64,000 nucleotides of DNA from Pirellulaceae bacterium. GTDB lineage: Bacteria; Planctomycetota; Planctomycetia; Pirellulales; Pirellulaceae. The notes under the pieces are model-generated. The model did no database searches, was not told the origin of the DNA, and saw nothing but the letters and a program-made list of their open reading frames with translations. The DNA is taken from contig JAHBXS010000007.1 in NCBI GenBank assembly GCA_019636375.1, forward strand, positions 1 through 64,000, given 5' to 3'. The stretch's first letter is position 1, and every line of letters begins with the position of its first letter. This document shows, piece after piece, positions 25,192 to 33,818 of this stretch. Position numbers and translations under genes: made by a program.

Positions 25192-25318
25192 TTTGGTCCG
25201 CGTTTCTCCAAGCTGGCGAACTATTGCGACGGCCTGTCGTACAAGGCCGAACGTTTGAAACGCAGAGGCGCAGAGAACACAGAGTGTCTCGCACCTGCAA
25301 CATCACAAGCCCGCCGCG
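25192..25318 (+). repeat. ~127-base direct repeat, left copy
   Basis: Starts CTTTGGTCCGCGTTTCTCC and runs through GTTTGAAACGCAGAGGCGCA to the AAGCCCGCCGCGC of family G. It differs from the right copy (25516-25642) at about ten positions. Confidence 0.88.
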
Positions 25319-25361
25319 CAAGTGAACCAATAATACCAGCCCGCTGCGCAAACGAACGGTT
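25304..25361. repeat. Family G repeat, two short direct units
   Basis: CACAAGCCCGCCGCGCAAGTGAAC (in two parts) is followed by TACCAGCCCGCTGCGCAAACGAAC. These are half-palindromes of the type seen complete at 25629-25702 and 48728-48841. Confidence 0.65.
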
Positions 25362-25371
25362 TGCCAGTACG

Positions 25372-25511
25372 CGTAGGGTGTGTGAAGTCGGCATATTCGG
25401 TTGGTGTGTTCCGCAAGTCGGTGACTTGGTGATTTGAAATCGCTTTAACACGCGGCACTGTATGCCGACGAAACACACCATCTGTCGCCGACTTGCTCCA
25501 CACACCCTACG
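25372..25511. repeat. Family A palindromic element, intact copy
   Basis: 140 bases with perfect outer arms (CGTAGGGTGTGTG...CACACACCCTACG) and inner arms GGTGTGTTCCG...CGAAACACACC. The outer stem has an extra CTTG on its right side and the inner stem an extra CAAG on its left. Confidence 0.88.
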
Positions 25512-25515
25512 CCGA

Positions 25516-25642
25516 CTTTGGTCCGCGTTTCTCCAAGCTGGAGAACTATTGCGACGGCCTGTCGTACAAGGCCGAACGTTTGAAACGCAGAGGCGCAGAG
25601 AACACAGAGTGTCTTGTGTCTGCAACAATACAAGCCCGCCGC
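25516..25642 (+). repeat. ~127-base direct repeat, right copy
   Basis: Same content as 25192-25318, displaced by 324 bases, with the family A element between. The arrangement suggests a segmental duplication or an insertion followed by duplication. Confidence 0.88.
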
Positions 25643-25702
25643 GCCAGCAAGTGAACGTTGAGTGAGAATTCGGGGTTCACTCGCTGGCGCGTCGGGCTTA
25701 TA
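25629..25702. repeat. Family G palindromic repeat
   Basis: TACAAGCCCGCCGCGCCAGC-AAGTGAAC at the left is inverted at the right as GTTCACTCGCTGGCGCGTCGGGCTTATA. Arms are about 27 bases with a few mismatches and a ~20-base loop. Confidence 0.8.
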
Positions 25703-25833
25703 CAGGAGGGCAAGAACCCCAGTCGCCCTTTTTCCAACAACCCCGACCTGCCTCCGCCGCTCGCTTGGGTTGATGCGGTGGGTTTGGTAAGATGAATCAA
25801 AACGATTCCGCAACTTGATACCATTCAATCCCC

Positions 25834-26889
25834 ATGACCCAACCCCCTTCCGCGCCGATCTCGAGCGACAAGATCAAAAAACTGACCGAGGTCCGACAAC
25901 GCCTAATCGACGAACTATCGACTGTGATTGTCGGGCAGCGCGAAGTCATCGACCAAATTCTCATTTCGATTTTTTCTCGCAGCCACTGCTTGTTAGAAGG
26001 AGTTCCTGGCCTCGCCAAAACCCTGATGATCAGCACGCTGGCCAAGACCCTGAGCCTGAGCTTCAGCCGCGTGCAGTTCACCCCCGACCTCATGCCCGCT
26101 GACATTACGGGAACGGAGATCATCGAGGAAAACCGTTCGACAGGTGCTCGCGAGCGGCGGTTCCTAGATGGGCCACTGTTTGCCAACGTCGTCTTGGCTG
26201 ATGAGATCAACCGGACTCCACCCAAGACGCAGGCGGCGTTGCTCGAAGCGATGCAAGAGCGACAGATCACCGTCGGGCGAGTACGACACCAGTTGCCCGA
26301 CCCCTTCTTTGTGCTCGCCACTCAGAACCCTCTGGAGCAAGAAGGGACCTACCCGCTCCCCGAAGCCCAACAAGATCGCTTCATGTTCAAAATCCAAGTC
26401 GACTACCCGCAATTCGAAGAAGAGTTGGAAATCGTTCGCCGCACAACCTCGCGACAAACCGAACAGATCAACGCCGTGATCAGCGGTCCGGAAATTTTGG
26501 AAGTCCAAGAACTTGTTCGCGACGTCCCTGTTTCGGATCACGTCCTCAAGTACGCCATTTCGCTCGTTCGGCAAACGCGAATCGGCCAACCGGGCGTTCC
26601 CGACTTTATTAATGACTCGATCCAATGGGGAGCTGGTCCGCGAGCGGTGCAGTTTCTGGTGCTGGGTGCCAAGGCACGGGCGTTGCTCTCCGGTCGCACC
26701 CACGTGGCGATCGAAGATGTCACCGACCTCGCGGCGCCTGTGCTGCGGCATCGACTGCGTGTGAATTACTCGGCGCAAAGCGACGGAATAACGGCCGACG
26801 AAGTGATTGCCCGCTTGATTGAAGAGACCCCTTTGACCGAAGACGATTTGAGCCGCGATGCCCGCCTCCAAAAGATTTTTGCATCCTGA
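25834..26889 (+). CDS. MoxR-family AAA+ ATPase
   Basis: A 351-residue MoxR ATPase. The P-loop is EGVPGLAKT as in this family; Walker B is VVLADEINRTPPKTQAALLEA; sensor 1 is in FVLATQNPLEQEGTYPLPEAQ; and the C-terminal lid domain follows. MoxR proteins act as chaperone-like partners of VWA-domain proteins, in this case the products of the next three genes. The start is the first ATG of the frame; no strong ribosome site is visible. Its end overlaps the DUF58 gene by 32 bases. It opens a four-gene operon. Confidence 0.93.
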   Translation: MTQPPSAPISSDKIKKLTEVRQRLIDELSTVIVGQREVIDQILISIFSRSHCLLEGVPGLAKTLMISTLAKTLSLSFSRVQFTPDLMPADITGTEIIEENRSTGARERRFLDGPLFANVVLADEINRTPPKTQAALLEAMQERQITVGRVRHQLPDPFFVLATQNPLEQEGTYPLPEAQQDRFMFKIQVDYPQFEEELEIVRRTTSRQTEQINAVISGPEILEVQELVRDVPVSDHVLKYAISLVRQTRIGQPGVPDFINDSIQWGAGPRAVQFLVLGAKARALLSGRTHVAIEDVTDLAAPVLRHRLRVNYSAQSDGITADEVIARLIEETPLTEDDLSRDARLQKIFAS

Positions 26890-27847
26890 CGCCATCCGCC
26901 GCATCTCGCGGTTGGACTTGCGAGCACGACAGATCGTCGAAGGCTTCTTGACCGGAGCCCATCGCAGTCCGTTTTTTGGGCAGTCGATCGAGTTTCTGCA
27001 ACACCGCGAATACGTTCCCGGCGACGATCTGCGGCATGTCGATTGGAAAGTCTGGGCTCGCCAAGACCGCCTTGTCGTCAAGCAGTTCGAGGAAGAAACC
27101 AACCTTCGCTGCCACTTACTGGTCGACTGTAGCCGCAGCATGGAGTACGCCAATCGGCACGGTTCGAAATTCGAATACGCCAGCACCCTCGCCGCCTGCC
27201 TGGGCTATCTCGTCTTGAAACAACAAGACGCCGTTGGGGGACTGACGTTCGACGACCAAGTCCGCGAGGTCATCCCGATGTCGAACGCTCAAACGCAACT
27301 GCAAACGATCGCCGAGCGACTTGATCGGACCACTCACCGCGAGGCATCACGCTGGGATTCGATCTTCAACAAGGCCGCCGAGATTTTTCCTCGCAAGGGA
27401 ATCACGTTGGTCTTCTCCGATTTTTTTGGCGATGTCGAGCAGATCGTGCGGGGGCTCAAGACGCTGGCCGAACGAGGTCATGAAGTCGCCGTGTTTCATG
27501 TGCTGGACGACGATGAAGTCGATTTTGATTTCGATGGCCCGACACGTTTTGAAGATTTAGAGTCGCCCGATTGGCTGGCCTGCAACCCTCGTGCTCTCCG
27601 CGATGGTTATCTGGAAGCGATCAACGAATTCCTCCAAACGCTGCGACACGGAATCGTCGGAGCCGGGATGCAATACAAACTGGCTCGGACGGGACAAAAC
27701 GTCGGAGCAGTGCTGGCCGAATTCTTAACCGAGCGTGCGGGAGAAAAGGGGGCAGGTACCGTTGTGCATAGCACCCGCAGGGCCGTTCCGGCAACGGTAC
27801 CTGCCCCCTTTTCTCCTCCCTCCCCAAAACGGAAAACAGATGCCTGA
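26858..27847 (+). CDS. DUF58 (VWA-like) protein with a repeat-derived C-terminus
   Basis: A 329-residue DUF58 protein: EFLQHREYVPGDDLRHVDWK is the family signature, and LLVDCSRSMEYA is the DxSxS metal-site motif of the VWA-like fold. It pairs with MoxR ATPases in the same operon; the exact process is unknown (cell-envelope or stress functions are proposed for such operons). From about residue 295 the reading frame runs through a 25-base perfect palindrome (27740-27816), so the last ~35 residues are encoded by an inserted repeat rather than by family sequence. It overlaps both neighbours. Confidence 0.88.
   Translation: MPASKRFLHPDAIRRISRLDLRARQIVEGFLTGAHRSPFFGQSIEFLQHREYVPGDDLRHVDWKVWARQDRLVVKQFEEETNLRCHLLVDCSRSMEYANRHGSKFEYASTLAACLGYLVLKQQDAVGGLTFDDQVREVIPMSNAQTQLQTIAERLDRTTHREASRWDSIFNKAAEIFPRKGITLVFSDFFGDVEQIVRGLKTLAERGHEVAVFHVLDDDEVDFDFDGPTRFEDLESPDWLACNPRALRDGYLEAINEFLQTLRHGIVGAGMQYKLARTGQNVGAVLAEFLTERAGEKGAGTVVHSTRRAVPATVPAPFSPPSPKRKTDA
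27740..27816. repeat. REP-like palindrome inside the DUF58 coding end
   Basis: GGAGAAAAGGGGGCAGGTAC-CGTTG at 27740-27764 is exactly inverted at 27792-27816; the loop is 27 bases. GGGGGCAGGTACC hairpins resemble REP sequences mobilised by RAYT transposases (from memory). It lies in a coding region, which is unusual for REPs. Confidence 0.88.
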
Positions 27848-30185
27848 AAATCTATTTTCCAATTCGCTTACGGTGTGGGGGGCTTTGGCCGCAGGGCTAC
27901 TCGTCATCCCGCCACTGATCCACTTGATCAACCGACTGCGCTATCGCCGGGTCTCGTGGGCCGCGATGGAGTTTCTCCGCATCAGTCAACGCCGCAACAA
28001 GAATCGCATTCGCCTCAAACAATTCTTGCTACTCTTTTCGCGGATGGCGATCTTGGGATTGTTGCTCGTTTTGTTTAGCCACCTCGGGTGTCGCAATTCG
28101 CAGTTGGCTGGGTTACTCGGACGGGGAACGACGCATCACTATGTGCTGCTGGACGATAGCCTTTCGATGACCGCCGTTGAAGAGACGGGAACCAGCGCCT
28201 TTGATCGCGCGAAATTGACCGCCTTGAAAATTCTGGATCGGGCTCAAAACCAACCGAACCAACTGGTGACGATCGTTCGCTGGACGGGGACCTTGGCACC
28301 CGAACAGACAGAGATCGAAGAATCAACGCCGCCAACCTCACGTATCGATTTCAATGCCGTCTTGATCGACAGTCAAACCACGCAACAAATTCGCGTTTTT
28401 TTGGAAGACGTTCAACCATCGTCGCTTGCCGTGTCACCCGAGCCGGTGGCACAATTGGCCGAAGACCTCATTCGCTCGCGCCCCAGTGAAACGGCGATTG
28501 CGTATTGGCTGAGCGACTTTCGCAACGCCGAGTGGCAGAGCCCCAGTTCGCTGGTCGAGCAGATCAAGCGAACTCAAACCCCGACGACTCGCATTGAGTT
28601 GCTTCGTTGCGACACCGCCTCGCGAGAGAATTTGGCGATTCGGGAACTTCGCCCTGTCGGAAACGTTCGCGCGGTGAACGTGCCGATCCCCGTCTCGCTG
28701 ACCATCGAAAATTTTGGGGAGCAAGCCGCACGGAATTTGACCATCAACTTGACTCAACAAGCGGTTTCGTCTCCCGACGGAAAACAAATGATTTTCGGAA
28801 CTTCGGAATCGTTGCCGAAGATGTTTGTCGATGAAATTCCGGCGGGGGAGGCGATCAAGCGGACTTTCCACGCGACGTTTCAGGAGCCGGGGAGTTACGT
28901 CGTGCGCGCGGAACTCCCCCCAGATTCGTTGCTGCTTGACAACGAGCGAGAAGTGATTTTCGACATCGCACCGAGCCGGAAGGTGCTGGTCATCGAGGGC
29001 CCGACCCCGACGCCAGCGGCACCGTTTTTAGAATTGGCGTTGGGAGCAAGAGACTTGACGGGGCTCACCGTCGAAACGCGACCACTCGATTTTCTTCGCG
29101 ATCCGGTCGATGAGGCCCTCCGCGAGTTCGACGTGATTTTGGTCAGTGGTGTCGGCTCGCTGGAAGAATCGTCTGTTGAAAGACTCGAACGGTTTGTCTC
29201 TGGAGGGGGTGGGTTGGCGTGGTTTCTCGGCCCGGAAACCAACCGCGAGTTTTACGACCAAATGCTGTTGCGTGGCGGAACGGGTTTGTTTGGTGTTCCC
29301 CTAGCGTCGGCCATCGAAGTCGCTCCGCGCGGGAGTGACGATCCGCCAGATATGATCGTTAGTGATGCGTCGATATTGAGTGTCTTGGGAGCGACTCGCA
29401 ATTCACCGCTGGAACTCGTGCAAGTCAACCGAGCCTTCATCCCCGAACCGAGTTGGCTCGGGGGACGAGGGACTCAGGCAGATGCTCGTCGCGGGGCTGA
29501 AATCGTCTGCACCCTTCGTGGCGACTCGAATCGACCGCTGATCGTGCTCGACCGCTTTGGCCAAGGGCGGACGGCACTCGTGCTGACGACGGCGGCTCCG
29601 GTGTGGAACAACTGGGCGAGGAACCCGACCTTCGTCGTCGCCATGATGTTGTTGCAAGATCATTTGGCGGGCGGACGTTTTCCGTTTGCGAATCAAATCG
29701 TCGGGCAACCCTGGAACATACCAGCCGTTCAAGGAAGCGGCACGTTGCTGCTGCAAACTCCCGCGACGCCGCGCGAGCCGGGAAAGTCGGTCGTCATCGA
29801 AGCCAGCGTTCGCGACACCTCCGGAGCAAAAGCTTATTCGCTGGCTTGGGACACAGGGGGACAGATGCTCAATCAAAACCCCGGCATTTACGCAACCACC
29901 ACGCAGACCCTGGGCGGAAACAGCCTCACCGAATTTTACACCGCTGGGGTTGATTGTGCCGAAAGCCCTCTCGCCGTGCCGTCGGCGAATCGTTTGGTGG
30001 CGGACCTGGGTGGGGCCGCAGAGGTACTGGCATGGGATCAATTTAATCCCGATCCCGACAACCCCTACGTCACGCCGTTGACTCGACTTTTGGCCATCTT
30101 GATGGGAATGTTGATGTTGGCCGAGTCTGGTTTGGCGTTCATCAATAGCTACCACCCGCGTTGGTCGCAGGAGGGAGTGCGATGA
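27840..30185 (+). CDS. BatA-like membrane protein with VWA domain
   Basis: A 781-residue membrane protein. The N-terminus has the BatA/aerotolerance-type segment (LAAGLLVIPPLIHLINRLRY) and a second helix (RMAILGLLLVLFSHLGC). A VWA-like domain starts with YVLLDDSLSMTAVEE. A large middle part may be beta-rich, and VILVSGVGSLEESSVERLER with GGGLAWFLG resembles the glutamine-amidotransferase-like fold often found in these proteins. A C-terminal TM (LLAILMGMLMLAESGLAFI) closes it. ATG 27840 overlaps the DUF58 stop by 8 bases; the open frame upstream lies in the repeat. It likely works with the MoxR ATPase in the envelope. Confidence 0.85.
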   Translation: MPENLFSNSLTVWGALAAGLLVIPPLIHLINRLRYRRVSWAAMEFLRISQRRNKNRIRLKQFLLLFSRMAILGLLLVLFSHLGCRNSQLAGLLGRGTTHHYVLLDDSLSMTAVEETGTSAFDRAKLTALKILDRAQNQPNQLVTIVRWTGTLAPEQTEIEESTPPTSRIDFNAVLIDSQTTQQIRVFLEDVQPSSLAVSPEPVAQLAEDLIRSRPSETAIAYWLSDFRNAEWQSPSSLVEQIKRTQTPTTRIELLRCDTASRENLAIRELRPVGNVRAVNVPIPVSLTIENFGEQAARNLTINLTQQAVSSPDGKQMIFGTSESLPKMFVDEIPAGEAIKRTFHATFQEPGSYVVRAELPPDSLLLDNEREVIFDIAPSRKVLVIEGPTPTPAAPFLELALGARDLTGLTVETRPLDFLRDPVDEALREFDVILVSGVGSLEESSVERLERFVSGGGGLAWFLGPETNREFYDQMLLRGGTGLFGVPLASAIEVAPRGSDDPPDMIVSDASILSVLGATRNSPLELVQVNRAFIPEPSWLGGRGTQADARRGAEIVCTLRGDSNRPLIVLDRFGQGRTALVLTTAAPVWNNWARNPTFVVAMMLLQDHLAGGRFPFANQIVGQPWNIPAVQGSGTLLLQTPATPREPGKSVVIEASVRDTSGAKAYSLAWDTGGQMLNQNPGIYATTTQTLGGNSLTEFYTAGVDCAESPLAVPSANRLVADLGGAAEVLAWDQFNPDPDNPYVTPLTRLLAILMGMLMLAESGLAFINSYHPRWSQEGVR

Positions 30186-32947
30186 ACGGCGAAGATCGCG
30201 AACTGTCGGCAGGGGTCGAAGTGGTCTACGGATTCAATCCGGTCTGGCCCTTGTTTGAGACTTGGCAAGTCGCCGTGTTGGTGGCCGCGATTGGTTGCGT
30301 TGCGGGGCTGTCGCTGTGGGTGTTGCTGCGCGACGCGCGGTCGGTGGCTCCAGGGATTCGCTGGCTGTTGGTCGTGTTGCGGCTGCTGGCGCTAGCGTGC
30401 CTTGTGTTGTTTATTTTCGAGCCGCAAAAGTCGACTCGCAGTCAATCGATCAAACGCTCGCGACTCCCCGTCTTGATCGACACCAGCCTGAGCATGAGCC
30501 TGCAAGACGCCGTCGATGGAACGGGAGCAAGGCGAATCGATTCGGTGATCATGGTTGTCAGCAACCCGGAGTTTTGGCGACCCCTCGTCGAACAGCACGA
30601 TGTCGAAGTCTATCGCTTTGACGAATCGAGCTCGGCAGAACTGCTGGCTGCGTCGCGGAGTTTTGCCGAAACAGAGTCGGCAGAAGTCGCCGTTCCGATA
30701 CCAGCCGCAGTCGAACCGGATGCTCCCGCTCGGTCGCGGATATTGGGTCTCGTGGGATTTGGGCTGTTCGGTTTGGGAGCCTTTTTGCTGATGATCGAGT
30801 GGGGCGTCTCGCGGCGCGGTCGCGGCGATCGCTGGTGGCTGGCGGGAGGCTGGTTGGCTTGGACCGCAGCCGTGGTGGCGGTTGCCGCGTGCGACTTGGC
30901 GACGCCGCAGCGAAATTGGGCGGAGTCGTTGGCACTGGTTTGGGAGACCCCTTTTGCAAACAACGAAAGCTTGCCGACTAAAACGCCGACCACCGACTTC
31001 GAATTGGTTGCGAACAAACTGGCCGGGCTCAATTGGAACGAGCTTTTGGCTCCACGCGGTGCGGCAACGCGGCTGGGGGATGTGCTGGAGGCGTTGATCC
31101 AACGCGAACGAGGAGGCCCCATCGCAGGTTGCCTCGTGATCAGCGACGGTGCGGTTAATAGTGGTGTCGAACTCAGCCGAGTCGGACTGATGGCCGAGAC
31201 TGCGGGAGTCCCTTTGTTTCCCATCGGTGTGGGGAGTTCCGAAGCCGCCAAGAACATCGAGATCGTCAGTTGGCAACTCCCCGCCAAGGCGTTTCCCAAA
31301 GACCGCTTCATCGGCCGCGCGGTGGTGCAGCATTCAGGTTTTCGCGGTGCGGTCGCGCGGCTGCAAGTCGTCTCTACCGACGAACGAGAACAAGAGCCGG
31401 AAGTCATCGAAGACGAAATTGAAATCGTCCTGGAAGAGGACAACCAACCGCAAAGCATCGACATCGAACTGCAACGCGAATCAATCGGCGTGCGACGCTA
31501 CAAAATTCGGATTCCGAAATTTCCGGATGAACTTGACGAAGCCGACAATATGCGAAGCGCCGCGATAGAAATCATTGATCGCAAGACCGTGGTTTTGTTG
31601 GTGGCCGGCGGACCGCACCGTGATTTTCAGTTTCTTCGCAATCAATTGTATCGCGATCCGACGGTGGAATTGCAAGTCTGGTTGCAATCGGCGAAGGCCG
31701 GAGCGCAACAAGAGGGGGACAAACTGCTGGACGATTTCCCCAGTGATGCTGAAAGGCTCGATGAGGTCGACTGCATCGTGGCCTTTGATCCCGACTGGTC
31801 ATTATTCACGGCCGAACAAGCGGCGTTGCTCGAAGACTGGTTGGCCAGTCGAGCGGGGGGCCTCGTTGTCACCGCCGGGCCTGTCAACACGCCGCTATGG
31901 ACACGGCTCCCGCCTCGCCACCCGGTCGCCACGCTGATTCGGCGGATTTATCCGGTGGTGTTTTACAATCAAAGCTCGGCCGTGTTGAGCCTCGGTCGGT
32001 TTGGGGGCGAGCGGGCTTGGCCACTCGATTTTACTCGCGAGGGCGCGGCGGCGAATTTTCTGTGGCTTGCCGATACCCGCGAGGAAAACGAACAAGTCTG
32101 GCAACAGTTCGCCGGGGTCTATGGCTACTACGCGGTGAACGAAGCCAAACCCGGTGCCGAAATCCTGGCCTACTTTTCCGATCCGAAAACCGCCGTCGAT
32201 GATCGACTGCCGATCTACCTTGCCAGCCAACTGTATGGGAGTGGGCGAGTGTTGTTTCAGGCCAGCAACGAAACCTGGCGAATGCGGCGACAGAACATCG
32301 ACTATTTTCAGATTTATTACGACCGACTGATTCGGTGGGCTTCGCAAGGCCGTTTGAACCGCAATGCGAAGAATGGGACGCTGGTCACCGATCGACAGAA
32401 CTATTGGGTGGGTGAGCAGGTGTGGGTCCAAGCGAATTTGCCTGCCGGAAGTGTAGCGGGGTTGGTCGATGATTCGTTGAGTCTGGATGTCGTCATACCC
32501 GGCGGCGAGCGGACGACGGCAACGCTCCAAGTCGACCCGGCTGCTCCACGTGCCGGGACATTGACGGGAACATTTGTTGTGAGTCGGGCGGGGGATTATC
32601 GATTGGGGTTGGTGTTGACGCAGCGGGCAGGAGAGCTTTTGACCGCGCAGGTCAGTGTGCGGATTCCCGATTTGGAAAAACAGAATCCATTGCGGAACGA
32701 TCTGGGCCTGCAAGAAATCGCCGATCAATCGGGCGGTCGCTATTGGCGAGGGTTCGGCTCGGTGTTGGGGAGCACCGCTCAAGGAGATTCGTTTGCCGGT
32801 GCGATCCCTCCGCAAGATCAGGTTTCGGTCCTGCCTGGGAGCCCGGATAAACCGTTCCGTCAAAAGTTGATGGCTTGGCTCCTCGTCCTCGCCACCTTCC
32901 TCCTCGCCAGCCACTGGACCATCCGCCGTTTGAACAAGTTGGCGTAA
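30182..32947 (+). CDS. Large VWA-like membrane protein of the MoxR operon
   Basis: A 921-residue membrane protein, paralogous in layout to the preceding gene. Two N-terminal helices (VAVLVAAIGCVAGLSLWVLL, then WLLVVLRLLALACLVLFIF) precede a VWA-like core with PVLIDTSLSMSLQD and GCLVISDGAVNSGVELS. An amidotransferase-like part has VVLLVAGGPHRDFQFL and GGLVVTAGPVNTPLW. A C-terminal TM (WLLVLATFLLASHWTI) ends it. The strong GGAGGGAG just before ATG 30182 decides the start, which overlaps the upstream stop (ATGA). It closes the four-gene operon. Confidence 0.83.
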   Translation: MNGEDRELSAGVEVVYGFNPVWPLFETWQVAVLVAAIGCVAGLSLWVLLRDARSVAPGIRWLLVVLRLLALACLVLFIFEPQKSTRSQSIKRSRLPVLIDTSLSMSLQDAVDGTGARRIDSVIMVVSNPEFWRPLVEQHDVEVYRFDESSSAELLAASRSFAETESAEVAVPIPAAVEPDAPARSRILGLVGFGLFGLGAFLLMIEWGVSRRGRGDRWWLAGGWLAWTAAVVAVAACDLATPQRNWAESLALVWETPFANNESLPTKTPTTDFELVANKLAGLNWNELLAPRGAATRLGDVLEALIQRERGGPIAGCLVISDGAVNSGVELSRVGLMAETAGVPLFPIGVGSSEAAKNIEIVSWQLPAKAFPKDRFIGRAVVQHSGFRGAVARLQVVSTDEREQEPEVIEDEIEIVLEEDNQPQSIDIELQRESIGVRRYKIRIPKFPDELDEADNMRSAAIEIIDRKTVVLLVAGGPHRDFQFLRNQLYRDPTVELQVWLQSAKAGAQQEGDKLLDDFPSDAERLDEVDCIVAFDPDWSLFTAEQAALLEDWLASRAGGLVVTAGPVNTPLWTRLPPRHPVATLIRRIYPVVFYNQSSAVLSLGRFGGERAWPLDFTREGAAANFLWLADTREENEQVWQQFAGVYGYYAVNEAKPGAEILAYFSDPKTAVDDRLPIYLASQLYGSGRVLFQASNETWRMRRQNIDYFQIYYDRLIRWASQGRLNRNAKNGTLVTDRQNYWVGEQVWVQANLPAGSVAGLVDDSLSLDVVIPGGERTTATLQVDPAAPRAGTLTGTFVVSRAGDYRLGLVLTQRAGELLTAQVSVRIPDLEKQNPLRNDLGLQEIADQSGGRYWRGFGSVLGSTAQGDSFAGAIPPQDQVSVLPGSPDKPFRQKLMAWLLVLATFLLASHWTIRRLNKLA

Positions 32948-33041
32948 GAAAACGTCTTGTAACGTGACGCAATTCCACAAAAACTCGGTTGCGAAGCCGC
33001 GAGAAAAAAACTTCCACAAATTTTTCGAGCAGGGCCTTTAC

Positions 33042-33062
33042 TGTGTGTGTGTGTGTGTGTGT
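33042..33062 (+). repeat. (TG)10 microsatellite upstream of a secreted-protein gene
   Basis: An uninterrupted run of ten TG units plus one T, 63 bases before the ATG at 33126. Dinucleotide runs of this length can change by slippage and, in a promoter, alter spacing. A -10/-35 pair around it is not obvious. Confidence 0.85.
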
Positions 33063-33125
33063 AGAATGCAGGGTTAGTTTGATTTCCTCACCCGTTTCCC
33101 CCTGAATTCTTCGGAGAATATCCAA

Positions 33126-33716
33126 ATGCTGAATCAAAATTGCCTTCGCCCCAACGTCCTCGGTTCACTTTCGCAGTCGCGTGGTTTTGTTCAAACACTC
33201 AAGTTGTTTGCGATTGTTCTTTTCTGTCTGGGATGTTTGTTGGTTTCGGCAGAAAAAGCGTGTGCTCAACCGGTACCAAACATGCCAAAATATGGTTCTG
33301 GAACTATAACGGAATTCAAGCGTTTCGTTGACGGCGTCGAGTGGCACGAATACGAGCCTGGTCAGACAATTTGGATTACCGCTAAGTCGAGAGTGAAAAA
33401 CGATCGGCCAGATGTTGTTACATTCGTCTTAAACGGGTTTATTTGGAATTCCGACAGCGGCCATGATGAATTCATGCAAATCGCTGCCTATGACTCTTCA
33501 TCAGTTGACGTTGCCCCAACTCCTCCAGGGGATGAACCGCCAATTGTCGATGGTCCTGAAATTAACACAAACAAGGAAGGAAAGTACGTGACACCACTAC
33601 AGCTTTGCCCAAAAAGTTTTGATACTGCAGCATCTCTAGGATCGTCAATGAATGGTATTGCGGGGAAAAAACTCGATACCTTTCCGTCCACCTTCAAGCG
33701 ATCCGATATCCAATAA
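33126..33716 (+). CDS. Unrecognised exported protein
   Basis: A 196-residue protein I cannot assign. An N-terminal hydrophobic stretch (LFAIVLFCLGCLLVSAEKA) ending before CAQP suggests a signal peptide after an unusually long, polar first 25 residues. The mature part is acidic/aromatic at first (FVDGVEWHEYEPGQTIWITA), then Pro/Asp-rich (PTPPGDEPPIVDGPEI), with no motif I know. GGAG stands 9 bases before the ATG. It is followed after 102 bases by another secreted unknown on the same strand. Confidence 0.6.
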   Translation: MLNQNCLRPNVLGSLSQSRGFVQTLKLFAIVLFCLGCLLVSAEKACAQPVPNMPKYGSGTITEFKRFVDGVEWHEYEPGQTIWITAKSRVKNDRPDVVTFVLNGFIWNSDSGHDEFMQIAAYDSSSVDVAPTPPGDEPPIVDGPEINTNKEGKYVTPLQLCPKSFDTAASLGSSMNGIAGKKLDTFPSTFKRSDIQ

Positions 33717-33818
33717 ATTTTGCTTCAGTATAGAAGCAAAATGACACATTTCGTTGGGAGAGGGTGTGTTTTACATTATGGACGTTAAAAGTTGCTTCAA
33801 TTTAGGCTGGAGTTCATT

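Larger units (their letters stand above)
25139..25833. other. Repeat-rich 0.7-kb spacer without genes
   Basis: Between yidD and the MoxR-type gene, almost all DNA is repeat: a ~127-base direct repeat (25192-25318 and 25516-25642), one family A palindrome between them (25372-25511), and family G sequences at 25304-25361 and 25629-25702. Small open frames across it are produced by the repeats and are not genes. Confidence 0.75.

Noticed and set aside
27735..27839. Upstream extension of the BatA-like protein to 27735
   Set aside because: The 35 extra codons translate the inserted palindrome; the normal BatA N-terminus begins at ATG 27840.
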